This document shows, one piece after another, positions 26,405 to 34,190 of a DNA stretch of 64,000 nt. The stretch comes from Hyphomicrobiales bacterium (GTDB taxonomy: Bacteria > Pseudomonadota > Alphaproteobacteria > Rhizobiales > Phreatobacteraceae), in contig JAFKKV010000016.1 of assembly GCA_017304475.1 (NCBI GenBank), positions 186,001 through 250,000 of the forward strand, in the 5' to 3' direction. A program made the translations under genes and the position numbers. How positions within the stretch are numbered: the first letter of the stretch is position 1; each line of letters starts with the position of its first letter. The notes beneath the pieces were generated by a model that saw only the letters and a list, made by a program, of their open reading frames with translations, did no database searches and had not been told where the DNA came from.

Positions 26405-27187
26405 ATGGACCTCGGGCTCAAAGGCAAGACGGTGCTGATCACGGGCGCCTCGCAGGGGATCGGCGAAGGGCTCGCCCGTTCCTTCGCGGAAGAAGGCTGC
26501 AACCTGCATGTCGTGGCACGCTCCGGCGACAGGCTCGACGCCTTGAAGCGTGAACTGGAGGCCGAGCACGGCGTCACCGTCACGGCCCATGCCATGGACA
26601 TGACGGTGCCGGGTGCGGTGGAGACGCTGGTGGCGGCCGTCGGTGACATCGACGTGCTCGTCAACAATGCCGGTGTCATTCCGAGCGGCTCGCTCTGGGA
26701 TGTCGACGAGGCCAAGTGGCGCGCCGGCTGGGAGCTGAAAGTGCTCGGCTATATCAACCTGACCCGCGCGGTCTATCCGCGCATGAAGGCGCGGGGCGGC
26801 GGCGTCATCATCAACAATATCGGCAATGGCGGCGAGGTCTTCGACCCGGCCTATGTCGCCGGCACCACCGGCAATGCCAGCCTGATGGCCTTCACCCGCG
26901 CCATGGGCGGTCATTCGCTCGACGACAATATCCGGGTCGTCGGGGTCAATCCCGGTCCGGTCGACACCGACCGCATCTACAACATGCTGAAGAAGCGGGC
27001 GAAGGACTGGCTCGGCGACGCCGACCGCTACGAGGAACTGCAGCAGCGCTATCCGCTGAAGCGCCCTGCCCATATCCATGAGGTGACCGACCTCATCGTG
27101 TTCCTGGCGTCCTACCGCTCCGGCTACACCTCGGGCGCCATCTTCACCGTCGACGGCGGCATCGCCTCGCGGCGCTCCGTGATCTGA
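26405..27187 (+). CDS. short-chain dehydrogenase/reductase with altered active site
   Basis: A 260-residue SDR. The Rossmann nucleotide site is intact (LITGASQGIGEGLARSF, residues about 11-27; NNAGV about 88). The catalytic tetrad looks changed: the Ser strand reads IINNIGNGG, and the YxxxK motif is replaced by AYVAGTTGNASL, which keeps Tyr but has no Lys four residues on. NPGPVDTDRI and the C-terminal SGYTSGAIFTVDGG are typical. It may have lost the standard dehydrogenase activity or use another general base. It is 10 bp before an alpha/beta hydrolase gene and likely co-transcribed with the genes to 30220. Confidence 0.85.
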   Translation: MDLGLKGKTVLITGASQGIGEGLARSFAEEGCNLHVVARSGDRLDALKRELEAEHGVTVTAHAMDMTVPGAVETLVAAVGDIDVLVNNAGVIPSGSLWDVDEAKWRAGWELKVLGYINLTRAVYPRMKARGGGVIINNIGNGGEVFDPAYVAGTTGNASLMAFTRAMGGHSLDDNIRVVGVNPGPVDTDRIYNMLKKRAKDWLGDADRYEELQQRYPLKRPAHIHEVTDLIVFLASYRSGYTSGAIFTVDGGIASRRSVI

Positions 27188-27197
27188 GGGCAAAGCC

Positions 27198-28079
27198 ATG
27201 GCATTTGCGACGACCAGCGACGGCATCCGCCTGTTCTACGAAACTGCCGGCCAGGGCACGCCGATCATCTTCGTCCACGAATTCGGCGGCAACCATTGGA
27301 GCTGGGAGCCGCAAATGAACGCCTTTGCCCGGCGCCACCGCTGCATCACTTTTGCAGCGCGCGGCTACCGGCCTTCGGACGTGCCCGCCGATGTCGAGAG
27401 CTATTCGCAGGCGCGCGCCGCCGACGACATTGTCGACGTGCTGAGTGCCGAAGGCATCGACAAGGCCCATGTGGTGGGCCTGTCGATGGGTGGCTTCGCC
27501 TCGCTGCATGCGGCGCTGCGCCACCCCGAGCGGGTGCTCTCGGTGGTCGCGGCCGGCGCGGGTTATGGCGCGGAAAAGGCCCATGAGGACTATTTCAAGG
27601 GCATTTCCGAACAGGTCGCGCGCAATTTCCAGGAGCGCGGCGCGAAAGACTTCGCCCCCATCTATGCCGAGGGCGCCTCGCGCGTGCAGTTCCAGGCGAA
27701 GGATCCGCGCGGCTGGCAGCTGTTCGCCGACCGGCTCGGCCAGCATGACGCACTGGGCGCCGCCAACACCATGCGCGGCGTGCAGATGCGACGGCCATCG
27801 CTTTATGACCTGGAGCCCGAATTCGCCAGGCTCGACGTGCCGGTGCTGGTCATGACCGGCGACGAGGACGATCACTGCATCCAGCCCGGCCTGTTCCTGA
27901 AGCGCGCCATTCCGCGCTCTGGCCTCGCCGTGCTGCCCAAGGCCGGCCATACGCTGAACCTCGAGGAACCGGAACTGTTCAATCGCCTGGTCGGCGAATT
28001 CATCACCCAGGTCGAGGCCGGCCAATGGGGGCCGCGCGACCCGCGCGCCAATCCCGCCCAGATCATGCGCACCAATTGA
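27198..28079 (+). CDS. alpha/beta-fold hydrolase
   Basis: A 293-residue alpha/beta hydrolase. The nucleophile elbow is GLSMGG (VVGLSMGGFASLHAAL, Ser about residue 96), the oxyanion region IIFVHEFGGNHWSWEPQM, the acid probably the Asp in VMTGDEDDHC and the catalytic His in PKAGHTLNLEEPELF. This is the pattern of esterases, lactonases and C-C bond hydrolases of aromatic ring-cleavage pathways. No signal peptide. AGGG precedes the ATG. Second of the SDR/hydrolase/M20/crotonase run. Confidence 0.87.
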   Translation: MAFATTSDGIRLFYETAGQGTPIIFVHEFGGNHWSWEPQMNAFARRHRCITFAARGYRPSDVPADVESYSQARAADDIVDVLSAEGIDKAHVVGLSMGGFASLHAALRHPERVLSVVAAGAGYGAEKAHEDYFKGISEQVARNFQERGAKDFAPIYAEGASRVQFQAKDPRGWQLFADRLGQHDALGAANTMRGVQMRRPSLYDLEPEFARLDVPVLVMTGDEDDHCIQPGLFLKRAIPRSGLAVLPKAGHTLNLEEPELFNRLVGEFITQVEAGQWGPRDPRANPAQIMRTN

Positions 28080-28087
28080 GACCCGGC

Positions 28088-29335
28088 ATGGCACAGTCGA
28101 GAACATCCGATGCGGTCGACGGCAAGCGCCTGTGGGACCGCCACATGGAGCTCGCCCGGTTCGGCGCCCGCGACGATGGCGGCGTCGACCGCCCGACGCT
28201 TTCGGCCATCGAGGGCGAGGCGCGCGCGCAAGTGATCGCCTGGGGCCGGCGGATCGGCCTGAAGCCCTTTACCGACGGCATCGCCAACCTGTTCCTGCGT
28301 TACGAGGGCCGGGATCCCAAGCTGACACCCGTGCTCGCCGGATCGCATATCGATTCCCAGCCGACCGGCGGCAAGTTCGACGGCGTGTTCGGCGTGCTGG
28401 CGGCGCTCGAAGCGGTCGAAGCCATGGTGGCGCGCGGCGAACGGCCGCTGCGATCGATCGAGATCGCCACCTGGACCAATGAGGAAGGGTCGCGCTTCGC
28501 GCCCGGCATGACCGGCTCGGATATCTTCACCGGGACCAAGACGCTCGACCAGGTGCTGCCGATCCGCGACGCCCAGGGCGTTTCGATCGCCGATGCCGTG
28601 GCCGCGATCCTGGCCGGCGACCAGGACGTGCCGCTGCGCGCCTTCGGCTTTCCGATCGCCGCCTATGTCGAGCCGCATATCGAGCAGGCCTCCGTCCTGG
28701 AACTGGCCGGCATCCCACTCGGCGTCGTCACCGGCATCCAGGGCACGCGGCGCTATCGCGTGAAGGTGACGGGCGAAGCCGCCCATGCCGGCACGGCGCT
28801 GCGGGTCGACCGGCGCGACGCGCTGATGGCCGCGGTCCGGATGATCGCCGCGATGGATCAGGCGGCGATGGAACCCGCCGATACGCTGCTCACCGTCGGG
28901 CTCATGCAGGTGACGCCGAATGCCCCCTCGGTGGTGCCGGCGGAGGTCTTCTTCTCGATCGATCTCCGCCATCCCGACAATGCGGTGGTCGACCGGGTGG
29001 ACGGCGAGATCCGGCGCATCGTCGAGGCCGAGCGGGGGCCCTGCGCGGTCGAACTGAAGCAGATCCAGCACTCTCCTTCGCTGAATTTCGCCGAGGAGAT
29101 CCGCGCGGCCATCGGCCAGGCGGCGCGAGCGCTCGATATTCCCGCCATGGACGTCTATTCGGCGGCCGGCCATGACGCCCGCCAGCTGCACTATGTCTGC
29201 CCGGCCGGCATGATCTTCGTGCCCTGCCGTGGCGGCATTTCGCACAATCCGGCGGAATGGGCGGAGCCTGAACACCTCACCGCGGGAACCCGGGTGCTCG
29301 CCGATGTGCTCTGGGATCTGGCCAATCGGGGTTAG
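28088..29335 (+). CDS. M20-family Zn amidohydrolase (N-carbamoyl-amino acid hydrolase/allantoate amidohydrolase type)
   Basis: A 415-residue binuclear zinc hydrolase. Metal ligands can be placed in GSHIDSQPTGGKFDGVFG (His and Asp), WTNEEGSRF (Glu), EPHIEQ (His) and the C-terminal HNPAEW (His). GTRRYRVKVTGEAAHAGTALRVDRRDAL is the dimerisation domain substrate loop. Members hydrolyse N-carbamoyl amino acids, ureidoglycolate/allantoate or beta-ureidopropionate in the cytoplasm. With the nearby SsuABC-like importer and aminotransferase, this suggests breakdown of a nitrogenous compound. ATG 28088 is 8 bases after the hydrolase stop. Confidence 0.88.
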   Translation: MAQSRTSDAVDGKRLWDRHMELARFGARDDGGVDRPTLSAIEGEARAQVIAWGRRIGLKPFTDGIANLFLRYEGRDPKLTPVLAGSHIDSQPTGGKFDGVFGVLAALEAVEAMVARGERPLRSIEIATWTNEEGSRFAPGMTGSDIFTGTKTLDQVLPIRDAQGVSIADAVAAILAGDQDVPLRAFGFPIAAYVEPHIEQASVLELAGIPLGVVTGIQGTRRYRVKVTGEAAHAGTALRVDRRDALMAAVRMIAAMDQAAMEPADTLLTVGLMQVTPNAPSVVPAEVFFSIDLRHPDNAVVDRVDGEIRRIVEAERGPCAVELKQIQHSPSLNFAEEIRAAIGQAARALDIPAMDVYSAAGHDARQLHYVCPAGMIFVPCRGGISHNPAEWAEPEHLTAGTRVLADVLWDLANRG

Positions 29336-29443
29336 GGCGACCGGGCGGCGTGCAACGCACAAGGCGGTTCTGTCCGGGACGATCGTGCTTTAGGTTTCCG
29401 TCTCTGAATCACAATCGCAGGCCGCAAGAGAAAGTCAGTACGC

Positions 29444-30220
29444 ATGGACCAGGGAACCGTCCGTTTCACCCGCGAGGGCGCGATCGCCCATGTCGTCTTC
29501 GACCGGCCACAGGCGCGCAACGCCATGACCTGGACGATGTACGAACAGCTGGCCGAGATCTGCGCGACCATCCGCGCCGACCGGACCCTGCGGGCGGCGA
29601 CGTTCCGGGGCGCCGGCGGCAAGGCCTTCATCGCCGGCACCGACATCCACCAGTTCCAGGCCTTCACCACGGGCGAGGACGGCATCGCTTATGAGGCGCG
29701 GATCGAGGCGATCCTGACCGGCCTCGAAACCTTGCCGATCCCGACGCTCGCGGTGGTCGACGGCTGGTGCGTCGGTGGCGGCCTGGCGATCGCCGCCTGC
29801 TGTGACCTGCGCATCGGCACGCCGACGGCGCAATTCGGCATCCCGATCGCCCGCACGCTCGGCAATTGCCTGTCGACCGCCAATTACGCCCGTCTGGTCG
29901 CCGAGCTCGGCGTGGCACGTACCAAGCGCATCCTGCTGATGGCCGAGATGATCCCGGCCATCGAAGCGCGCGACGCAGGCTTCCTGCTCGACATGGCGGA
30001 ACCCGAAGCCCTCGACGCGCGCGTCGCCGAGATCGCGACGCGGCTCGCCGGCCATGCCCCCGTCACCATGCGGGTGACCAAGGAGGCGATCCGCCGCATC
30101 CTCGCGGCGGTGGAGGTCGACGGCGACGATCTCGTGCGCGAATGCTACGGCAGCAATGATTTCCACGAGGGTGTCGCCGCCTTCGTGGCCAAGCGCCCGG
30201 CGGAATGGACCGGCAGCTGA
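29444..30220 (+). CDS. enoyl-CoA hydratase/isomerase family protein
   Basis: A 258-residue crotonase-fold protein. Oxyanion-hole segments are GGKAFIAGTDIHQF and VDGWCVGGGLAIAACCDLRIGT. The Glu of the classical PEI motif is missing (FGIPIARTLGNCLS), so simple hydratase activity is unlikely; isomerase, decarboxylase or hydrolase chemistry is possible. Last gene of the run that starts with the SDR at 26405, after a 108-bp gap that may contain its own promoter. Confidence 0.85.
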   Translation: MDQGTVRFTREGAIAHVVFDRPQARNAMTWTMYEQLAEICATIRADRTLRAATFRGAGGKAFIAGTDIHQFQAFTTGEDGIAYEARIEAILTGLETLPIPTLAVVDGWCVGGGLAIAACCDLRIGTPTAQFGIPIARTLGNCLSTANYARLVAELGVARTKRILLMAEMIPAIEARDAGFLLDMAEPEALDARVAEIATRLAGHAPVTMRVTKEAIRRILAAVEVDGDDLVRECYGSNDFHEGVAAFVAKRPAEWTGS

Positions 30221-30350
30221 CAAGGCCCTGCCCGCCCGCACGGGGAAAAAATCGCCGTGCCCATGTCGATCACGCGGATGATCGTTCGTCGTCAGGACAG
30301 AGAACGGGCCGGGCGCCCGCCTCCGGACCCGATCGCGAAGGACGACGACC

Positions 30351-30773
30351 ATGCGCTTCATGATGCTGATGATCCCCAAGGGCTATGAGACCGCGGCGCC
30401 CGGCACCATGCCGGACGCCAAGGCGGTCGCGGCCATGATGCGCTATAACCAGGAGCTGAAGGACGCGGGCGTGCTGGTCACGCTCGACGGCCTGCACCCG
30501 CCGTCCATGGGCGTCCGAGTGACTTTTCCGGACGGCAAAGCGCAGGTGACCGACGGCCCCTTCGCCGAAGCCAAGGAAGTGCTCGGCGGCTATTGGATGA
30601 TCGATGTGACATCGAAAGCCGAGGCTGTGGCCTGGGCCCTGCGCTGCCCGGGCGATGACAACGCCACGGTCGAGGTGCGTCAGGTGCAGGAATTCGCCGA
30701 TTTCCCGGCCGATGTGCAGGCGGAGCTCGGAGGTTTCGACGAGATGCAGGCCGGCAAGCGGCGCAAGGGCTGA
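30351..30773 (+). CDS. YCII/DGPF-domain protein
   Basis: A 140-residue YciI-like protein. MRFMMLMIPKGYE at the start, and the DGPF motif VTDGPFAEAKEVLGGYWMIDVTSKAEAV define the DGPF/YCII group, often encoded next to ECF sigma factors, though none is present here. The fold is a dimeric alpha-beta barrel with a conserved His-Asp pair in true YciI; no enzyme activity is firmly established for this branch. AAGGA lies 8 bases before the ATG. Apparently monocistronic. Confidence 0.85.
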   Translation: MRFMMLMIPKGYETAAPGTMPDAKAVAAMMRYNQELKDAGVLVTLDGLHPPSMGVRVTFPDGKAQVTDGPFAEAKEVLGGYWMIDVTSKAEAVAWALRCPGDDNATVEVRQVQEFADFPADVQAELGGFDEMQAGKRRKG

Positions 30774-30962
30774 GATTTCGAACGGGAGCCCTCGCCCCGC
30801 GCGGCGGATGAGGGCTTCCGCTTCACACCGGCGCCGCGTTGCAGCCGCCATCGAAATCGCCGCCCGCAAGCAGAGATCAGTACAACAACTTACGAGCCTC
30901 ATCTCCAGAAAACATCTTCAGTTTTGAATTGATACAATGAAAATCGGCCTGTTTTGAACGAT

Positions 30963-30986
30963 TCAATAGTTATCATCGACTATTGA
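30963..30986. promoter_or_regulatory. inverted repeat upstream of the siderophore receptor
   Basis: TCAATAGT (30963-30970) and its complement (30979-30986) with an 8-base centre lie in an A+T-rich tract 59 bp before the TonB receptor start. The position suits an iron-responsive operator. The sequence is not a clear Fur, RirA or Irr box, so the regulator is not named. Confidence 0.4.
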
Positions 30987-31044
30987 TATTGAGTTTTTTC
31001 CATGTCATTGCAGCGCAATAATCTTGCACTGCTAGGACATGATC

Positions 31045-33276
31045 ATGGCTGAACCTGCGCAGGGAAGCTGCTGCCCGATCGCGACCGACGGCGAGAGGCA
31101 TGGGGCATGCAAGGCGCGCCGCCGGAGGCTGAAACGGCTGTTGCTGCTGTCGACCTGCCTCTGCCCGGCCTTGCTAGGCGGCCCCCACGCGGCGCTCGCA
31201 CAGTCTTCCGCGTCTCCGGCCGGCAGCACGATCACGCTCGATCCGGTCGTCGTCGAGGGCCAGGCCGAGACTGCGACCGGACCGGTGCGCGGCATCATCG
31301 CCACGCGCAGCGCCACCGGCGCGAAGACCGACACGCCGCTGATCGAAACGCCGCAGGCCATCACGGTGATCGGCGCCGAGCAGATGGACCTGCAGAAGCC
31401 GACATCGGTGGTGCAGGCGACCCGTTATGCGCCGGGCATCCGCTCGGAGAGCTTCGGCGCCGACGCGCGCAACGACTGGTTCATCATCCGCGGCTTCCCG
31501 CAGCAGACAACCGGCTATTTCCTCGACGGCACGCAGCTCTTCTCCACCGCCTTCGCCACCTGGAAGCTGGAACCCTGGAGCCTCGAACGCATCGAGGTGC
31601 TGCGCGGCCCGGCCTCCACCCTCTATGGCGGCGGCGACCCCGGCGGCCTGATCAATGCGGTGAGCAAGCGGCCGCCCACCGTGGCCGGCGGCGCTGCCGA
31701 AACCGGCGTCGACAGCCACGGCAACGGCTACGGCGCCATCGATGTGGGCGGCCCGATCGGCCAGAGCGGCCAATGGTTCTACCGGCTGACGGCGCTCGGC
31801 CGGGCCGGTGGCACGCAGACCGACTATACCAACAACGAGCGCATCCATATCGCGCCGGCGCTGACGTGGCGGCCGAACGAGGACACCAGCATCACGGTGC
31901 TGGCCTCCTATACCCGCGACTGGACGCGCGGGCAGAACTTCCTGCCCTATGTCGGCACGGTGGTGAACGCTCCCTATGGCCGCATCTCCACCAAGCTGTT
32001 CACCAGCAATCCCGACAGCGACCATTTCCGCCGCGAACAGGCGATGGTCGGCTACCAGTTGCAGCACCGGGTCAACGATGTCTGGACCGTCAGGCAGAAC
32101 GCCCGGTTCAACTATCTCTCGCTGGATTTCCAGACACTTTACGGCGTCGGCTATGACGGCCCGCCGGCCAATGGCTTGCTGGCCCGCGGCAATTTCGTCA
32201 CCAGGCCGACGGCCTATCAGTTCAACCTCGACAGCCAGGCCGAGGCCCGCTTCACCACCGGCGCGTTCGGCCATACGCTGCTTCTCGGCGTCGACTTCAA
32301 GCGCTACCGGATCGACGACGAGCAGGGCTATGCGGCCGGCCCCTCGCTCAACCTGCTCAATCCCGTCTATACGCCGGTCGCGCCGGTGACCTCCCGCTAC
32401 ACGCTGGCGACCATCACCCAGACCCAGGTGGGCTTCTACGCCCAGGACCAGATCAAGCTTGGCCGCCTCAGCCTGACGCTCGGTGGCCGCTACGATACGG
32501 TCAATACCGGCCTCGACAACCATCTGACGCCAAGCGGCAGCGCCACCAACGATGCCGGCCGCTTCACCGGCCGCGCGGCGCTGATGTACACGACCGATTT
32601 CGGCCTGGCGCCCTATGTCTCCTACGCCACCTCGTTCAACCCGCAGGTCGGCATCAACGCGGCCACCGGCGGCATTCTCGCGCCGGAGACCGGCCGGGGC
32701 GTCGAGGTCGGCGTGAAATACCGGCCGACCGGCTGGAACGTCACCTTCGCCGCCGCGCTTTTCGAAATCAACCGACAGAACGTCTCGACGACGATCTACA
32801 CCCCGGCCTTCCAGACCGCCCAGATCGGCGCGATCCGCTCACGCGGCTTCGAGCTGGAGGCCGCGATCGATCTCGCCCAGGGATTGAAGCTCATCGCGTC
32901 CTATTCGCTGGCCGATCCACGCGTCACCAACGACCTCAATCTCGCGGCCATCGGCCATACGCCGGCAGGCATTCCGCGCCAGTCCGGCTCGATCTGGGTC
33001 AATTACGTGCTGCAGAGCGGGCCGCTGGAAGGGCTCGGCGCTTCCGCCGGCCTGCGCTATGTCGGCACCTCCTTCGCCGATGCCGCCAATAGTTTGCCGG
33101 TGCCGGCCTACACGCTGGTCGATGCCGGCCTGCAATACCGCTATCGCAATTGGGACTTCCGGCTGAACGTCACCAACCTGTTCGACACCGTGCACGTCTC
33201 CTCGTGTTCGTCGGCCAGCGCCTGCTTCTACGGCGACCGGCGCCGGGCGACGCTGGCGGCGACCTACCGGTGGTAA
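31045..33276 (+). CDS. TonB-dependent siderophore receptor
   Basis: A 743-residue outer-membrane receptor of the FhuA/FpvA branch. After the signal region (RRRRLKRLLLLSTCLCPALLGGPHAALAQ), the plug domain shows TPLIETPQAITVIGAEQMDLQKPTSVVQATRYAPGIRSE and VLRGPASTLYGGGDPGGLINAVSKRP. The 22-strand barrel ends in the aromatic-terminated strand ATLAATYRW with C-terminal Trp, needed for assembly. There is no N-terminal signalling domain, so no sigma/anti-sigma control is expected. ATG 31045 has AGGA 7 bases upstream; the ATG at 31039 is too close to it. Imports a ferric siderophore, probably a hydroxamate given the Fhu genes that follow. Confidence 0.92.
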   Translation: MAEPAQGSCCPIATDGERHGACKARRRRLKRLLLLSTCLCPALLGGPHAALAQSSASPAGSTITLDPVVVEGQAETATGPVRGIIATRSATGAKTDTPLIETPQAITVIGAEQMDLQKPTSVVQATRYAPGIRSESFGADARNDWFIIRGFPQQTTGYFLDGTQLFSTAFATWKLEPWSLERIEVLRGPASTLYGGGDPGGLINAVSKRPPTVAGGAAETGVDSHGNGYGAIDVGGPIGQSGQWFYRLTALGRAGGTQTDYTNNERIHIAPALTWRPNEDTSITVLASYTRDWTRGQNFLPYVGTVVNAPYGRISTKLFTSNPDSDHFRREQAMVGYQLQHRVNDVWTVRQNARFNYLSLDFQTLYGVGYDGPPANGLLARGNFVTRPTAYQFNLDSQAEARFTTGAFGHTLLLGVDFKRYRIDDEQGYAAGPSLNLLNPVYTPVAPVTSRYTLATITQTQVGFYAQDQIKLGRLSLTLGGRYDTVNTGLDNHLTPSGSATNDAGRFTGRAALMYTTDFGLAPYVSYATSFNPQVGINAATGGILAPETGRGVEVGVKYRPTGWNVTFAAALFEINRQNVSTTIYTPAFQTAQIGAIRSRGFELEAAIDLAQGLKLIASYSLADPRVTNDLNLAAIGHTPAGIPRQSGSIWVNYVLQSGPLEGLGASAGLRYVGTSFADAANSLPVPAYTLVDAGLQYRYRNWDFRLNVTNLFDTVHVSSCSSASACFYGDRRRATLAATYRW

Positions 33277-34190
33277 GCGCCGCGCCGCGGCCAGGCCGTG
33301 ATCGTGCGCTAACGACACGCCGCCGGTTCGCGGCGCTCGCGCTCGGCCTCGGCGCGGCACTGTCGCGGCCGGCTCGGGCCGCCGCGCCGGAGCGGGTGGT
33401 CGCCATCGACTGGGGCCTGGCGGCGACGCTGCTGAGCCTCGGCGTGACCCCGCTCGGCATCGCCGAGACCAGGCTCTACCGAACCTGGGTCGCCGAGCCC
33501 GCCCTGCCGCCCGCAGTGCGCGATATCGGCCTGCGCACGGCGCCGAACCTGGAACTGCTGGCCACGCTGAAGCCGGACCTGATCGTCATGACCCGGCAGA
33601 GCGAGAATGCTCGAGCGCTGCTGCGGCGCATTGCGCCGATCCTGACCATCGATCTCTATGCCGACGACCGGCGGCCGCTCGACCGCGCGCTGGCCGCCGT
33701 GCGCGAACTCGGCACCGCCTTCGACCGGCAGGACGCAGCGATCGCCTTGCTTGGCCGCTTCGAGGCGACCCTGGCCGATGCCCGCCGGCGGATCGGCAGT
33801 TTCGGCCGCCCGGTACTGGCCATCGGCTTCATGGATGCCCGTCACGTCCGCGTCTACGGCCAGGGCAGCCTGTTCGCCGATGTGCTGGACCGGATCGGCC
33901 TCGTCAATGCCTGGCGCGGGCCGACCAATGCCTGGGGCTTCTCGCTGGCCGACATCGCCGAGCTCGCCGCCTATGCCGACAGCCGGATCCTGGTGATCGA
34001 ACCGACCCCGCCAGAGGCCGCGGCGAGCCTGACGCGTGCCGGCCTGTGGCGGGCGCTGCCCTTCGTCAGGGATGGCCGGGTCACCCCGATCGATCCGGTC
34101 TGGGCCTTCGGCGACATCACGGCCGCCGGCCGTTTCGCCGGTCTTGTCGCGCAAGCCCTCGCTGCGCCCGCGGTCGGCCATGCCGGCTGA
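33270..34190 (+). CDS. fhuD: FhuD-like periplasmic siderophore-binding protein
   Basis: A 306-residue class III binding protein for iron siderophores. The start is a GTG at 33270 that overlaps the receptor stop (TAA at 33274-33276) by 7 bases. The N-terminus TTRRRFAALALGLGAALSRPARAA is a twin-arginine signal, as in E. coli FhuD. PERVVAIDWGLAATLLSLGVTPLGIAE and ATLKPDLIVMTRQ are family motifs, and PIDPVWAFGDITAAGRFAGLV is the C-terminal lobe. It delivers the ferric siderophore to FhuB. It overlaps fhuB by 11 bp. Confidence 0.88.
   Translation: MVSAAPRPGRDRALTTRRRFAALALGLGAALSRPARAAAPERVVAIDWGLAATLLSLGVTPLGIAETRLYRTWVAEPALPPAVRDIGLRTAPNLELLATLKPDLIVMTRQSENARALLRRIAPILTIDLYADDRRPLDRALAAVRELGTAFDRQDAAIALLGRFEATLADARRRIGSFGRPVLAIGFMDARHVRVYGQGSLFADVLDRIGLVNAWRGPTNAWGFSLADIAELAAYADSRILVIEPTPPEAAASLTRAGLWRALPFVRDGRVTPIDPVWAFGDITAAGRFAGLVAQALAAPAVGHAG

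Noticed and set aside
25906..26553. 215-codon frame across the palindromic repeat
   Set aside because: Covers an inverted repeat and runs into the SDR gene in another frame; no coding character.
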